In this document: positions 1-8,458 of the stretch, in pieces
How the letters are laid out: each line of letters opens with the position of its first letter
Position numbering within the stretch: position 1 is the first letter of the stretch
Assembly: GCF_003258595.1 (NCBI RefSeq)
Contig: NZ_QHHQ01000004.1
Coordinates: 372,001-436,000 of the forward strand
Source: Acuticoccus sediminis
Lineage (GTDB): Bacteria > Pseudomonadota > Alphaproteobacteria > Rhizobiales > Amorphaceae
Length of the DNA stretch: 64,000 bases
Direction: 5' to 3'
The notes under the pieces: model-generated
What the model saw: only the letters and a program-made list of their open reading frames with translations
Database searches by the model: none
What the model was told of the DNA's origin: nothing
Position numbers and translations under genes: made by a program

Positions 1-756
1 GGCGTCGATGTAGGCGACGTTTCCGGTGACGCGGCGGGCGGCATCGCTGACGTAGTAGAGCGCCATCGCGCCCACGTCCTCGATGGTGACGACCTGGCGT
101 TCCGGCGCGCGGGCGCGGGCCTCGTCGAGCAGCGCGTCGAAGTGGGCGATACCGGACGCGGCGCGGGTCATCAGCGGCCCCGGCGACAGGGCGTTGACGC
201 GGATCCCCTGCGGCCCGAGCTCCGCCGCGAGGTAGCGCACGCACGACTCGAGCGCGGCCTTCACCGGCCCCATGACGTTGTAGTTGTCGACCACCTTCTC
301 CGCCCCGTAGTAGCTGACGGTGAGGATGGACCCGCCGTCCGCCATCAGCGGCTCGGCGCGCTTCGCCATCCGGAGCAGCGAGTGGACGGAGATGTCCATC
401 GCCTCGGCGAAGCCGTCGCGGGAGGTGTCGACCACGCGCCCGTGCAGGTCCTCCTTGCGGCAGTAGGCGATCGAGTGGAGCAGGAAGTCGAGCTTCCCCC
501 ACTTCGCGGCGATCGCCGCGAAGACGGCGTCGAGCTGGGCGTCGTCCGCGACGTCGAGCGGCAGGAAGAGGTCGGCGCCCAGAGCGGTCGCGACCGGCTC
601 CACGAAGCGTCTGGCCTTCTCGTTGAGGTAGGTGACGGCGAGGTCGGCCCCCGCCTCGCGGAAGGCCGCCGCGCAGCCGGCCGCGATGGAGTGCTCGTTG
701 GCGATGCCGACGACGAGACCCTTGCGCCCGGCGAGCGGTGTCAGTGAGAGCGCCAT
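1..756 (-). CDS. fabI: Enoyl-[acyl-carrier-protein] reductase (FabI), C-terminus cut by window edge
   Basis: NAD(P)H-dependent reduction of enoyl-ACP in fatty-acid elongation, cytoplasmic. It is read from the minus strand starting at MALSLTPLAG. The visible 252 residues show the Rossmann start (GLVVGIANEHSIA) and the FabI active site YYGAEKVVDNYNVMGPVK (Tyr-x6-Lys), then RVNALSPGPLMTRAA and TGNVAYIDA, so only a few C-terminal residues are missing. The ATG is 8 nt after the phaC stop with an AGGGGGA Shine-Dalgarno, so it is co-transcribed with phaC. Housekeeping FabI copies are usually not linked to phaC; this may be a dedicated paralogue, but that is inference. Confidence 0.9.
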   Translation of the reverse strand, partial: MALSLTPLAGRKGLVVGIANEHSIAAGCAAAFREAGADLAVTYLNEKARRFVEPVATALGADLFLPLDVADDAQLDAVFAAIAAKWGKLDFLLHSIAYCRKEDLHGRVVDTSRDGFAEAMDISVHSLLRMAKRAEPLMADGGSILTVSYYGAEKVVDNYNVMGPVKAALESCVRYLAAELGPQGIRVNALSPGPLMTRAASGIAHFDALLDEARARAPERQVVTIEDVGAMALYYVSDAARRVTGNVAYIDA

Positions 757-764
757 GGATCCCC

Positions 765-2627
765 CTACCGCATCAGGACGTAGGTGCCGGGCGCGTCGCA
801 CACCGGCGCGAGACCGGCGGCGGGCGCGCCCATGGACGGCGGAGCGACCGGCTCGCCGGAATGGACGGTGAGGAACTCGGAGAGCTCGGGCCACCAGGAG
901 CCTTCCTTCACCGGAGTCTCGGCCACGAACTTGTCCGGGTCGATGTAGTGGCCCGTCTCGGTCTTGGTGCGGATGCGGTAATGCCGGTGCTTGTGGCCGG
1001 GCTCGGAGACGATGCCGGCATTGTGGCCGCCGCTCGTCAGCACGAAGGTCACGTCCGTGTCGGCGAGAAGGTTGATCTTGTAGGCCGAATGCCAGGGCGC
1101 GACGTGGTCGTGCTCGGTCCCGACCGCGAAGATCGGCACGCGGATGTCGCCGACGGCAACCGGCCGGCCGAACACCATGTAGCGCCCCTTCGCGAGGTCG
1201 TTGTCGAGGAAGAGGTGGCGCAGGTACTCCCGGTGCATCCGGTAGGGCATCCGCGTCGCGTCGGCGTTCCAGGCCATCAGGTCGATCATCGGCGCGCGCT
1301 CGCCGAGCATGTACTCGCGCACGACCTTCGACCAGATGAGGTCGTTCGACCGCAGGATCTGGAAGGCGCCGGCCATCTGCGTGCTGTCGAGGTAGCCCGA
1401 CTCCCACATCATGTCCTCGAGGAAGCAGAGCTGGCTCTCGTTGATGAAGAGCGTCAGCTCGCCGGCCTCGGTGAAGTCGGTCTGCGCGGCGAACATCACG
1501 ACACTCGCGAGGCGGTCGTCGTTGTCGCGCGCCATGGCGGCCGCGGTGATGGAGAGGAGCGTTCCGCCGAGGCAGTAGCCGACCGCGTGGACCTTCCGTT
1601 CCGGCACGATCTTTCCGATCGCGTCGAGCGCGGCGAGCGGGCCCATGGTGACGTAGTCGTCCATCCCGAGGTCCCGGTCCTCGGCGCCCGGGTTGCGCCA
1701 GGAGATGGCGAACACCGTGTGCCCCTGCCCGACCAGGTACCGGATCAGCGAGTTATGCGGCGACAGGTCCAGGATGTAGTACTTCATGATCCAGGCCGGG
1801 ATGATGAGGATCGGCTCCGGCGTCACCGTCTCGGTGGTCGGGGAATACTGGATCAGTTCGATGAGGTGGTTGCGGAACACCACCTTGCCCGGCGTGACGG
1901 CGACGTCCTCGCCGACCTTGAAGTCCTCGGTGCCGGGAGGCGGACGATGCGCGGCGGTGCGGTGCGCGTCCTCGAGGAAGTTCTGGAACCCGCGCACGAG
2001 GTTCATGCCGCCTTCGTTGAAGGTCCGGCGCACCACCTCGGGGTTGGTGAGGAGCATGTTCGAGGGCGCGAAGGCGTCGAGGATCTGCCGGGCGCAGAAC
2101 TCGGCCATCCGCTCGTGCTGATGGGTGACGCCGTGGACGCCGGTGGTGGCGTCCTGCCACCAGTCCTGCACCGTCAGGAAGCTTTGCTCCAGCATGTTGT
2201 AGGGCCACTGGCGCCATGACGCCTCGGCGAAGCGGTAGTCCTGCGGCAGCGGGGCGACGGGCCGCTCGGCCTTCTCGCCTTCCATCAGCGCGCGGCCGGC
2301 ATAGTCGGCGAGCGCGGTCGCCTTCCTGCCCGCCTCGGTCATCAGCTCGAGCTGCTTGCCGGGCGAGAACGACACGTGCGCCGCCCAGTCGAGATAGGCG
2401 CCGGCGAGCGCGGCGGGAGAGAGCCCCATCGTCAGGTGCGCCGCCGAGGCGTGCAGCGAGCGGTCGATCATGTCGAACACGGTCGGCCGGTCCGGCGACG
2501 CCGTCGGCGGGGTCTCGGGCGAGTGCCGCGGGGGCGTGCCCGCCGCATCGGGCGAGTGCGGCGCGACAGGGTGATCGACTGGCTCCGGCGAGACGAGCGA
2601 GAGGGTGGATCGGGCCGTTTGGGACAT
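765..2627 (-). CDS. phaC: Class I poly(3-hydroxyalkanoate) synthase
   Basis: Polymerises 3-hydroxyacyl-CoA into PHA on the granule surface. The 620-residue protein has a Pro-rich N-terminal tail (about 60 residues), the PhaC_N domain, then an alpha/beta hydrolase fold with the lipase-like box GYCLGG (catalytic Cys about 352), LMAWNADATRMP, the Asp-containing AVGTEHDHVAPW and the catalytic His in SGGHNAGIV. Length is slightly above the usual 560-600 because of the tail. I chose ATG 2627 because GGAG lies 7 nt upstream; an in-frame TTG at 2699 would place the start inside the FNR/FixK box. It is followed closely by fabI. Confidence 0.95.
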   Translation of the reverse strand: MSQTARSTLSLVSPEPVDHPVAPHSPDAAGTPPRHSPETPPTASPDRPTVFDMIDRSLHASAAHLTMGLSPAALAGAYLDWAAHVSFSPGKQLELMTEAGRKATALADYAGRALMEGEKAERPVAPLPQDYRFAEASWRQWPYNMLEQSFLTVQDWWQDATTGVHGVTHQHERMAEFCARQILDAFAPSNMLLTNPEVVRRTFNEGGMNLVRGFQNFLEDAHRTAAHRPPPGTEDFKVGEDVAVTPGKVVFRNHLIELIQYSPTTETVTPEPILIIPAWIMKYYILDLSPHNSLIRYLVGQGHTVFAISWRNPGAEDRDLGMDDYVTMGPLAALDAIGKIVPERKVHAVGYCLGGTLLSITAAAMARDNDDRLASVVMFAAQTDFTEAGELTLFINESQLCFLEDMMWESGYLDSTQMAGAFQILRSNDLIWSKVVREYMLGERAPMIDLMAWNADATRMPYRMHREYLRHLFLDNDLAKGRYMVFGRPVAVGDIRVPIFAVGTEHDHVAPWHSAYKINLLADTDVTFVLTSGGHNAGIVSEPGHKHRHYRIRTKTETGHYIDPDKFVAETPVKEGSWWPELSEFLTVHSGEPVAPPSMGAPAAGLAPVCDAPGTYVLMR

Positions 2628-2685
2628 GGCGCACTCCGGGCTTCCCAGGACCTCGATCCCTGCACCCGCTCGGCAGCCGCAGACC

Positions 2686-2699
2686 TTGACCGAGGTCAA
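2686..2699. promoter_or_regulatory. FNR/FixK-type box upstream of phaC
   Basis: TTGACCGAGGTCAA is a perfect dyad matching TTGAY-N4-RTCAA. Its centre is about 65 nt upstream of the phaC ATG, a distance that fits activation near -41.5 with a short leader. Predicted role: micro-oxic control of phaC-fabI. Confidence 0.65.
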
Positions 2700-2816
2700 T
2701 TCGCAGAACCGTCACAGAGGCAATAGTGCAGGGTTCCGTGGCCTTTTAACGAAATCGCATATCAGGACCGCGCTGGGATCATAGAAAAATCGCGCAGTTC
2801 CGTCCGTGCGGCAACC

Positions 2817-3803
2817 TCACGGGACGAGGACGGCCGCTCCGTCGAGCTCGCCCTGCCGCAGGTCGTCCAGGGCCGCGTTCGCCGACGCGAGCGGGTACGT
2901 CCTGGTGTGGACGCTGACCGGCGCGCGGGCGACGCGGGCGAAGAACTCGTGCCCGTCCTCGCGGGTGAGGTTCGCGACCGACAGGATCTCCCGCTCGCCC
3001 CACAGGTCGGCGTACGGGAACCCCGGGATGTCGCTCATGTGAATTCCCGCGCAGACGACGCGCCCTCCTTTGCGCACCCGCTTCAACGACTCCGGGACGA
3101 GCGCGCCGACGGGAGCGAAGAGGATCGCGGCGTCGAGCTCGGCCGGTGGCGCCTCGTTCGAAGCCCCCGCCCAGACCGCGCCGAGCGACCGGGCGAACTC
3201 CTGTGAGCGCGTGTCGCCGGGCCGGGTGAAGGCGTATACCTCGCGCCCGTCACCGGCGGCGACCTGGGCGAGGATGTGCGCCGCGGCGCCGAAGCCGTAG
3301 AGCCCGAGACGCCGGCCCTCCCCCGCCATCCGGTACGACCGGTAGCCGATGAGGCCCGCGCACAGGAGCGGCGTGCCGCTGATGTCGTCGAGGCTTTCGG
3401 GGAGATGCAGGCAGAAGGCCGCGTCGGCGGTGAGGTGGGTGGCGAAGCCGCCGTCCCGGGAGCAGCCGGTGAACGTCGGCGTGTCGCACAGGTTCTCCCG
3501 CTGCATCGCGCAGTAGGGGCAATGACCGCAGGCCGAACCGAGCCACGGCACGCCAACCTTCTCGCCGACGGACCATCCGTCGACGCCCTCGCCCAGCGCG
3601 AGGACGCGGCCAATGACCTCGTGGCCCGGCACCACCGGATAGCGCGTCTGCGTGAGGTCGCCGTCGGCCACGTGAAGGTCCGTGCGGCAGACGCCGCAGG
3701 CGCTGACCTCGATGAGGATCTCGCCGCGCCCCGGCTCCGGGACCGCGCGCGTCTTCTCCACCAGCGGCTCGCCCGGCGCGCGCACGACCATCGCCCGCAT
3801 CAT
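2817..3803 (-). CDS. Zinc-dependent alcohol dehydrogenase family protein
   Basis: Medium-chain NAD(P)-dependent alcohol/aldehyde oxidoreductase, 328 residues. The catalytic-zinc region is ACGVCRTDLH and GHEVIGRV, and the structural-zinc cluster is CGHCPYCAMQRENLC. The nucleotide-binding loop is GLYGFGAAAHILAQ. The start MMRAM has GGAG just upstream. It lies between usp and phaC on the same strand, a grouping typical of fermentative/low-oxygen regulons. The exact substrate cannot be read from sequence. Confidence 0.88.
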   Translation of the reverse strand: MMRAMVVRAPGEPLVEKTRAVPEPGRGEILIEVSACGVCRTDLHVADGDLTQTRYPVVPGHEVIGRVLALGEGVDGWSVGEKVGVPWLGSACGHCPYCAMQRENLCDTPTFTGCSRDGGFATHLTADAAFCLHLPESLDDISGTPLLCAGLIGYRSYRMAGEGRRLGLYGFGAAAHILAQVAAGDGREVYAFTRPGDTRSQEFARSLGAVWAGASNEAPPAELDAAILFAPVGALVPESLKRVRKGGRVVCAGIHMSDIPGFPYADLWGEREILSVANLTREDGHEFFARVARAPVSVHTRTYPLASANAALDDLRQGELDGAAVLVP

Positions 3804-3981
3804 CGCTCCGCCCCCGGTCCGGGGGTCATGGGGCGCAGCGGCGGCAGTCCGGGGAAAGTGGCGGTGGGACCGTCCATGGATCCTGTCCTCTCGTTGGCCC
3901 GCCGCGTGCCGAGGCGCCCGGCGGGCCGATCGTGCGATGACGTCGGGGCTCGCCGCCCCGCGGCACCCGCCATGGAAGCCG

Positions 3982-4818
3982 TCAGTGCGCCATCAGCAGC
4001 GGCCGGTCGGTGATCTCCATCAGGTCGCGCGTCACGCCGCCGAGGATGATCTCGGTCAGCCGCGAGTGGCCGTAGGCGCCGGAGACGATCAGGTCGGCGT
4101 CGATCCCCTCGGCGTGGTGAACGATCGCCTGCGCCACCGTACGGTTGTCGCGCGGGATGGAATCCACGGTCACCGGCAGGCCATGGCGGGCGAGCGCGGT
4201 TGCGAGGTCCGTTCCGGGCTCCTCCCCGTGACCGCCGGCACCGACGCGCGGATCGACGGTGACGATGCGGACGTCCTCGGCCTTGGGGATCACGTCGATG
4301 GCGTCGTGAACCGCGCGGGAGGCTTCGGCGCCCGGCTGCCAGGCGATCGCGACGCGCGTTCCGATGCGGCTCAGTGACGCGCCCTCGGGGCACAGGATGA
4401 GCGGCCGGCCGCTCTCGAACAGCGTCGCGTCGACGAGGTCGTGCCAGTCGCGGTCGAGCTCGGAGCGGGCGAAGATCGAAATGTCGGCATAGCGCGCCTG
4501 ACGGGCGAACTGGCGCCCCGCCTCGCCGGCGGGAACGACGGTGCCGCGCACCTCGAAGGAGACACCGGTCGCCGTGAGACGCTCGGTGACGAAGTTCATC
4601 GTCGCCTTCACCTCCTCACGGGCCTCGGCCAGATCGCTCGCGTAGACGTCCGGCGGGATGTCCGGCAGACCGGCGTAGGCGAGGGTCGGCTGGGCCCCGA
4701 CCGTCAGCGCCACGAGATGGGCGTCGCGGGCCTGCGCGAACGCCGCGGCCTCGGTCAGGAGTTCCGCGCCGGCGGCGCTCTTCTCTGCGTGCACGAGGAT
4801 TGATTTCACTGCTGCCAT
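3982..4818 (-). CDS. Universal stress protein (UspA family, tandem-domain length)
   Basis: Cytoplasmic UspA-fold stress protein of 278 residues, about twice a single Usp domain. The N-terminal half begins with the usual VKSILVHAEKSAA strand; the C-terminal half keeps the ATP-binding signature GAYGHSRLTEIILGG followed by VTRDLM and RPLLMAH. The start has GGAGG about 6 nt upstream. A TAATAA -10-like element lies about 25 nt before the start, and the FNR/FixK box is about 62 nt before it, so low-oxygen induction is likely. Confidence 0.88.
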   Translation of the reverse strand: MAAVKSILVHAEKSAAGAELLTEAAAFAQARDAHLVALTVGAQPTLAYAGLPDIPPDVYASDLAEAREEVKATMNFVTERLTATGVSFEVRGTVVPAGEAGRQFARQARYADISIFARSELDRDWHDLVDATLFESGRPLILCPEGASLSRIGTRVAIAWQPGAEASRAVHDAIDVIPKAEDVRIVTVDPRVGAGGHGEEPGTDLATALARHGLPVTVDSIPRDNRTVAQAIVHHAEGIDADLIVSGAYGHSRLTEIILGGVTRDLMEITDRPLLMAH

Positions 4819-4873
4819 CGTAGCCTCCAGGGCGAGTTCATTTATTAGGTAGACCCGCCTTCAGACATTGGCT

Positions 4874-4887
4874 TTGATGTTCATCAA
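4874..4887. promoter_or_regulatory. FNR/FixK-type box between usp and phasin-like gene
   Basis: TTGATGTTCATCAA matches the FNR consensus TTGAT-N4-ATCAA exactly. A minus-strand TAATAA (4842-4847) and a plus-strand TTTAAG (4910-4915) lie about 35 and 32 bp from its centre, so one site could serve both divergent promoters. Confidence 0.75.
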
Positions 4888-5008
4888 CGCAGCAAGCGAC
4901 TGTACGTTGTTTAAGTCCGGCGGCCGTGGCCGACATGTTCGGGACGCCGCGGCCTTAACGAACTCAACGGAGAGGCTGGTCCAAGGGACCCCGATACAGG
5001 AGTGAGCG

Positions 5009-5362
5009 ATGAAGCCGACCAATCATATCCAGGCTCCGTTTCTGCCTGAACTTCCCGTGCTGTCCGTCGAACCGATCGAAGCGGCGACCAAGACCGCCTG
5101 CCAGATGACGAGCGACATCACGCGGGAAACGGCACGGTTCGTCAGCATCCGCCTGCAGCGCTACGCCGATTTCGAGCTGTCGCTGGCGCGCTCGAGCGGG
5201 TGGATGGAGCCGATGGAGTGCTTCATGGAGTTCAGCCGCCAGACGATGCTGGACTACACGCGCGAGATGGAGCGTATGCCCTACTTCTTCGGCCACATGT
5301 CCGAGGGCGCGCTTCTCGACATGGAAATCGAGTCCGCCGGTCCGAACGCACCCCTCGAGTAG
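5009..5362 (+). CDS. Phasin-like protein
   Basis: A 117-residue amphipathic helical protein, probably coating PHA granules. The core (RFVSIRLQRYADFELSLA, then WMEPMECFMEFSRQTMLDYT) has the phasin pattern of a long amphipathic helix, a short break, then an EF-x-Q-DY-x-E helix. There is no signal peptide or membrane segment. The start has AGGAG 6-7 nt upstream. It is divergent from usp across the FNR/FixK box and close to phaC, which supports the call. Family assignment is by pattern and context only. Confidence 0.65.
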   Translation: MKPTNHIQAPFLPELPVLSVEPIEAATKTACQMTSDITRETARFVSIRLQRYADFELSLARSSGWMEPMECFMEFSRQTMLDYTREMERMPYFFGHMSEGALLDMEIESAGPNAPLE

Positions 5363-5792
5363 TCGCGCAGCGCCATCGGCCGACGCGCGGATGGCACCAT
5401 CACGGTCTGCGACGAATTTCCCTGATTGAACGAGCGGGACGGCACCCAGCCGTTTCGCGCGGGCGCGTGCGTGCCGGCGCGTTGACGAGACTCCCGGTCT
5501 TCGCCGCTCCCCTGCGTTCGCAGGGCCCGGGTATCGTCCCGGCGACGACCGGACCCGCAAAAACGGAAAGCTGGCAGAACCGCCCGGCATGGCGCCGCGG
5601 CGGCCGATGGGTGTGGCATCGACCGTTGCCGGACGCCCGAATCGGTCGGGTGCGACACCCGCGTACGAACTGAAGATGGGAAGGAAGCGACAATCGCGGC
5701 GGGCGATGACCCGCTGGCGCGAGCGCATGCATCGTGGCGCTCAGAGAGCCCGGATGCGCTTTGGAGATTGTCGGCTAAATCTTTGGAGAGTT
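5363..5792. other. Gene-free stretch before tRNA-Gly
   Basis: No convincing coding frame or terminator is seen in these 430 bases. The end nearest the tRNA carries three short copies of the tRNA tail sequence CTCCAAA (minus strand, around 5759-5767, 5781-5789 and 5791-5797). Confidence 0.5.
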
Positions 5793-5867
5793 TGGAGCGG
5801 GCGATGGGATTCGAACCCACGACCCCAACCTTGGCAAGGTTGTGCTCTACCCCTGAGCTACACCCGC
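5793..5867 (-). tRNA. tRNA-Gly (anticodon GCC)
   Basis: On the minus strand GCGGGTG pairs with CGCCCGC as acceptor stem. The D-loop has AGCTCAGGGGTAGAGC, the anticodon loop CTTGCCA gives GCC, and the T-arm is GTGGGTTCGAATCCCAT. The 3' CCA is encoded (discriminator T then CCA at 5795-5793). Confidence 0.97.
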
Positions 5868-5986
5868 ATCCTGCGTCGGCGCCGCGTCAGCGCCTTGCGT
5901 GGCAGCCATATGGACGATTAGCCGGGAGAGCGCAAGCCCTGTTTGCAGAGCTTTTGCACAGGCTGTGGATTCTCTCCCGGCGCCGC

Positions 5987-7033
5987 CTACCCTTCGAGGC
6001 CCTCGGGACCGAAGCGGCGGCCCGACAGGTCGAGCGCGAACCGCTCGGGCAGCGTTGCGAAACTCGCCATCCCCGCCACCGCAGGCTTCGGCTCCGTAAT
6101 GAGGAAGGTCGGAATCTCGCGCATGATGTCCGAATGCGGCGCCTTGGCCTCGAACGCGGCGCGGAAGCTGCTCGCCGCCAGCCGGTCGGCGAAGCGCGGC
6201 ACGATTCCGCCGCCGAGGTAGACACCGCCCTTGGCGAGCGCGATCAGCGCCAGGTCGCCGGCCATGCGGCCGAGGTAGGTGAAGAACAGGTCGACCGCCT
6301 CCTCCGCCACCACGTCGCCCATGACGAGCGCCTCGTTGACGTCCGAGCCCTGGGTGCACCAGGGGTCCTTGCCGTCGGTGCGGGCGATCGCCCGATAGAT
6401 CCGGGCAAGGCCGCGGCCCGACAGCAGGGTCTCGCCGGTGATCCGGCCGTGGAAGCGCTCCAGGTTGGGCCAGATGGCGAAGTCGCGGTCGCTCTCCGGA
6501 CCGATGGAGATGTGCCCGCCCTCCCCGGCCAGCGGCGTGTAGCACTTGTCGCCGTAGACGAGCGCGGCGACGCCGAGGCCGGTGCCCGGGCCGATCACCA
6601 CGCGCGGCGAGCGCGGCAGCGATTCGCCCCCGCCGACCTGCTGGATCTGGTCGTCCCGCAGGTACGGCAGCGACAGCGCCAGCGCCTCGAAGTCGTTGAA
6701 GGCGATGACGGTGTCGAGATTGAGCCGCTGGCAGAGGGCGATGGGGTGGACGTCCCATTCGGCGTTGGTCAGCTTGACGTGATCGCCGGTGATGGGGCCG
6801 GCGAGCGCAATCAGCAGCGAACGCGGCATGATCGACGTCGCGTCGAGGACGGTCGCCTCCGCCGCGGTGGCGAAATCCGGGAAGTCGGACGTGCGGATCG
6901 TCGGGAAGTCGCGCAGCGGGGCATGCGCCTCCGGCAGCACGGCCATCCGCGCGTTGGTACCGCCAATGTCGGCAATCAGGACCGGGAACGACAGGGGGCG
7001 GATATCGCCCGATCTTCTGCGGGGTATGTTCAT
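5987..7033 (-). CDS. glk: Glucokinase
   Basis: ATP-dependent phosphorylation of glucose. The phosphate-1 motif LIADIGGTNARMA is at the N-terminus, then LIALAGPITG, the substrate loop AFNDFEALALSLPYL, IGPGTGLGVA and the Glu-rich GEGGHISIGP typical of proteobacterial Glk, and KGGVYLGGGIVPR near the C-terminus. Length 348 is close to the family's about 320-340. ATG 7033 is chosen; an in-frame GTG at 7051 is an alternative and neither has a strong Shine-Dalgarno. It is divergent from the uracil-degradation operon. Confidence 0.9.
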   Translation of the reverse strand: MNIPRRRSGDIRPLSFPVLIADIGGTNARMAVLPEAHAPLRDFPTIRTSDFPDFATAAEATVLDATSIMPRSLLIALAGPITGDHVKLTNAEWDVHPIALCQRLNLDTVIAFNDFEALALSLPYLRDDQIQQVGGGESLPRSPRVVIGPGTGLGVAALVYGDKCYTPLAGEGGHISIGPESDRDFAIWPNLERFHGRITGETLLSGRGLARIYRAIARTDGKDPWCTQGSDVNEALVMGDVVAEEAVDLFFTYLGRMAGDLALIALAKGGVYLGGGIVPRFADRLAASSFRAAFEAKAPHSDIMREIPTFLITEPKPAVAGMASFATLPERFALDLSGRRFGPEGLEG

Positions 7034-7081
7034 GACCACATTTTGCGGCACGCGCTCGCTTCTTCAACGGTCTGGCGACGA

Positions 7082-7095
7082 TTCCATTTGTGGAA
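7082..7095. promoter_or_regulatory. Inverted repeat between glk and the URC operon
   Basis: TTCCA-TTTG-TGGAA is a perfect 5-bp dyad in the divergent intergenic region, a possible operator. The regulator is unknown. Confidence 0.3.
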
Positions 7096-7204
7096 CCTTT
7101 AGGGTAGATGTGCGAAGTGGCGCCCTTCCTTCCAGTTAAGGACAGGGCATTTTTTGTTCGAGGACACATATTCTCGGGCGTCTCGAATGCCCCAGGAGCA
7201 CGGC

Positions 7205-8458
7205 ATGGGCGATCCAGTTAATCGCAAGACCCACATCCGCCTCACCTCCCACCCCGGCAACGGACGCGCCCTGCGCTTCCCGCTGCACTGGGGCGCGAAG
7301 GATCCGATGGAGCGCGGGCCGATCGTGGGAACGGTGACCGAGACAGCCGACCGCAACGTCATCGGCACGCACGGCGGATCCTATTCCCTCTATCGCGCGC
7401 TGGCCGTCACCTCGGGCGCGCTCAATCCCATTCGGCGGCCGGATCTCGCCAACACGTCGCCGGTCGTGCCGATCGGGCCGCACCCGCAGTGGCTCGACCC
7501 GGAGCGGATCGTCTCGCTCGACCCGTTCGGGCATATCGCCGCGGAGGCGTTCGCGCCGCTGATCGCGGAGGGCGTCGACATCCGCCCGACGATCGCGATC
7601 ACCCGGGCGCACCTGTCGATGCACGAGCTGAACGAGGCGGTCGCCAAGGGGCGGCTTCCGATCGACGGCAAGATCATGAAGGAAGGCGGCGACGTCGCGG
7701 TCACCAAGGCGGCGATCGAGCCGGTGTGGTACCTCCCCGGCATCGCCGCGCGGTTCGGCGTCGAGGAGACGCGCCTGCGCCGCGTCCTGTTCGAGCAGAC
7801 GGGCGGCATGTACCCCGAGCTCGTCACCCGGCCGGACCTGCTGGCCTTCCTGCCGCCGATCGGCTCGATCAGCGTCTACATCTTCGGCGAGGCGGCGGAC
7901 CTTGCCAACCCGAAAGTGCGCCTCACCTGCCGCGTGCACGACGAGTGCAACGGGTCGGACGTCTTCGGCTCCGACATCTGCACCTGCCGGCCCTACCTCA
8001 TCCACGGGATCGAGGAGTGCGTGGCCGAGGCGCAGCGCGGCGGCGTGGGCCTCGTCGTCTACAACCGCAAGGAGGGCCGCGCGCTCGGCGAGGTGACGAA
8101 GTTCCTCGTCTACAACGCCAGGAAGCGCCAGGAAGGCGGCGACACGGCGGCCGAGTACTTCGAGCGGACCGAATGCGTCGCCGGCGTCCAGGACGCCCGC
8201 TTCCAGGAGCTGATGCCGGACGTGCTGCACTGGCTGGGCATCAGGAAGATCCACCGCTTCATCTCCATGAGCAACATGAAGTACGATTCCATCGTCGGCT
8301 CGGGGATCGAGATCGGCGAGCGCGTGTCGATCCCGCCGGAGCTGATCCCGGCGGACGCCTCGGTGGAGATCGAGGCCAAGAAGGCGGCGGGCTACTATTC
8401 CGAGACCGGCGCGACATCGGACCTCGCGACGGTCAAGGGCCGCGGCATCGATGAGTGA
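7205..8458 (+). CDS. URC1-type GTP cyclohydrolase II-like protein (uracil degradation)
   Basis: The 417-residue protein has a RibA-like catalytic domain in its C-terminal half: the zinc cysteines lie in VHDECNGSDVFGSDICTC and the catalytic region in VVYNRKEGRALGEVTKF. The N-terminal half (THIRLTSHPGNGRALRFPLHWG) is absent from riboflavin RibA and is typical of URC1-like proteins. Together with the next two genes this defines the URC uracil catabolic route, where URC1 is thought to act on a uracil-derived nucleotide. ATG 7205 has CAGGAG 7 nt upstream; earlier in-frame starts (7154, 7187) lack one. The stop overlaps urc4 by 8 nt. Confidence 0.85.
   Translation: MGDPVNRKTHIRLTSHPGNGRALRFPLHWGAKDPMERGPIVGTVTETADRNVIGTHGGSYSLYRALAVTSGALNPIRRPDLANTSPVVPIGPHPQWLDPERIVSLDPFGHIAAEAFAPLIAEGVDIRPTIAITRAHLSMHELNEAVAKGRLPIDGKIMKEGGDVAVTKAAIEPVWYLPGIAARFGVEETRLRRVLFEQTGGMYPELVTRPDLLAFLPPIGSISVYIFGEAADLANPKVRLTCRVHDECNGSDVFGSDICTCRPYLIHGIEECVAEAQRGGVGLVVYNRKEGRALGEVTKFLVYNARKRQEGGDTAAEYFERTECVAGVQDARFQELMPDVLHWLGIRKIHRFISMSNMKYDSIVGSGIEIGERVSIPPELIPADASVEIEAKKAAGYYSETGATSDLATVKGRGIDE

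Noticed and set aside
2628-2699. Extended phaC N-terminus from TTG 2699
   Set aside because: It would place coding sequence over the FNR/FixK box and lacks a Shine-Dalgarno; ATG 2627 has one.
5363-5792. Genomic-island boundary at tRNA-Gly
   Set aside because: No integrase, no long direct repeat and no change in gene character on either side.
7205-8458. Riboflavin-pathway ribA
   Set aside because: The long URC1-type N-terminal half and the URC4-upp neighbours argue for uracil degradation; the GTP cyclohydrolase domain alone is not diagnostic.
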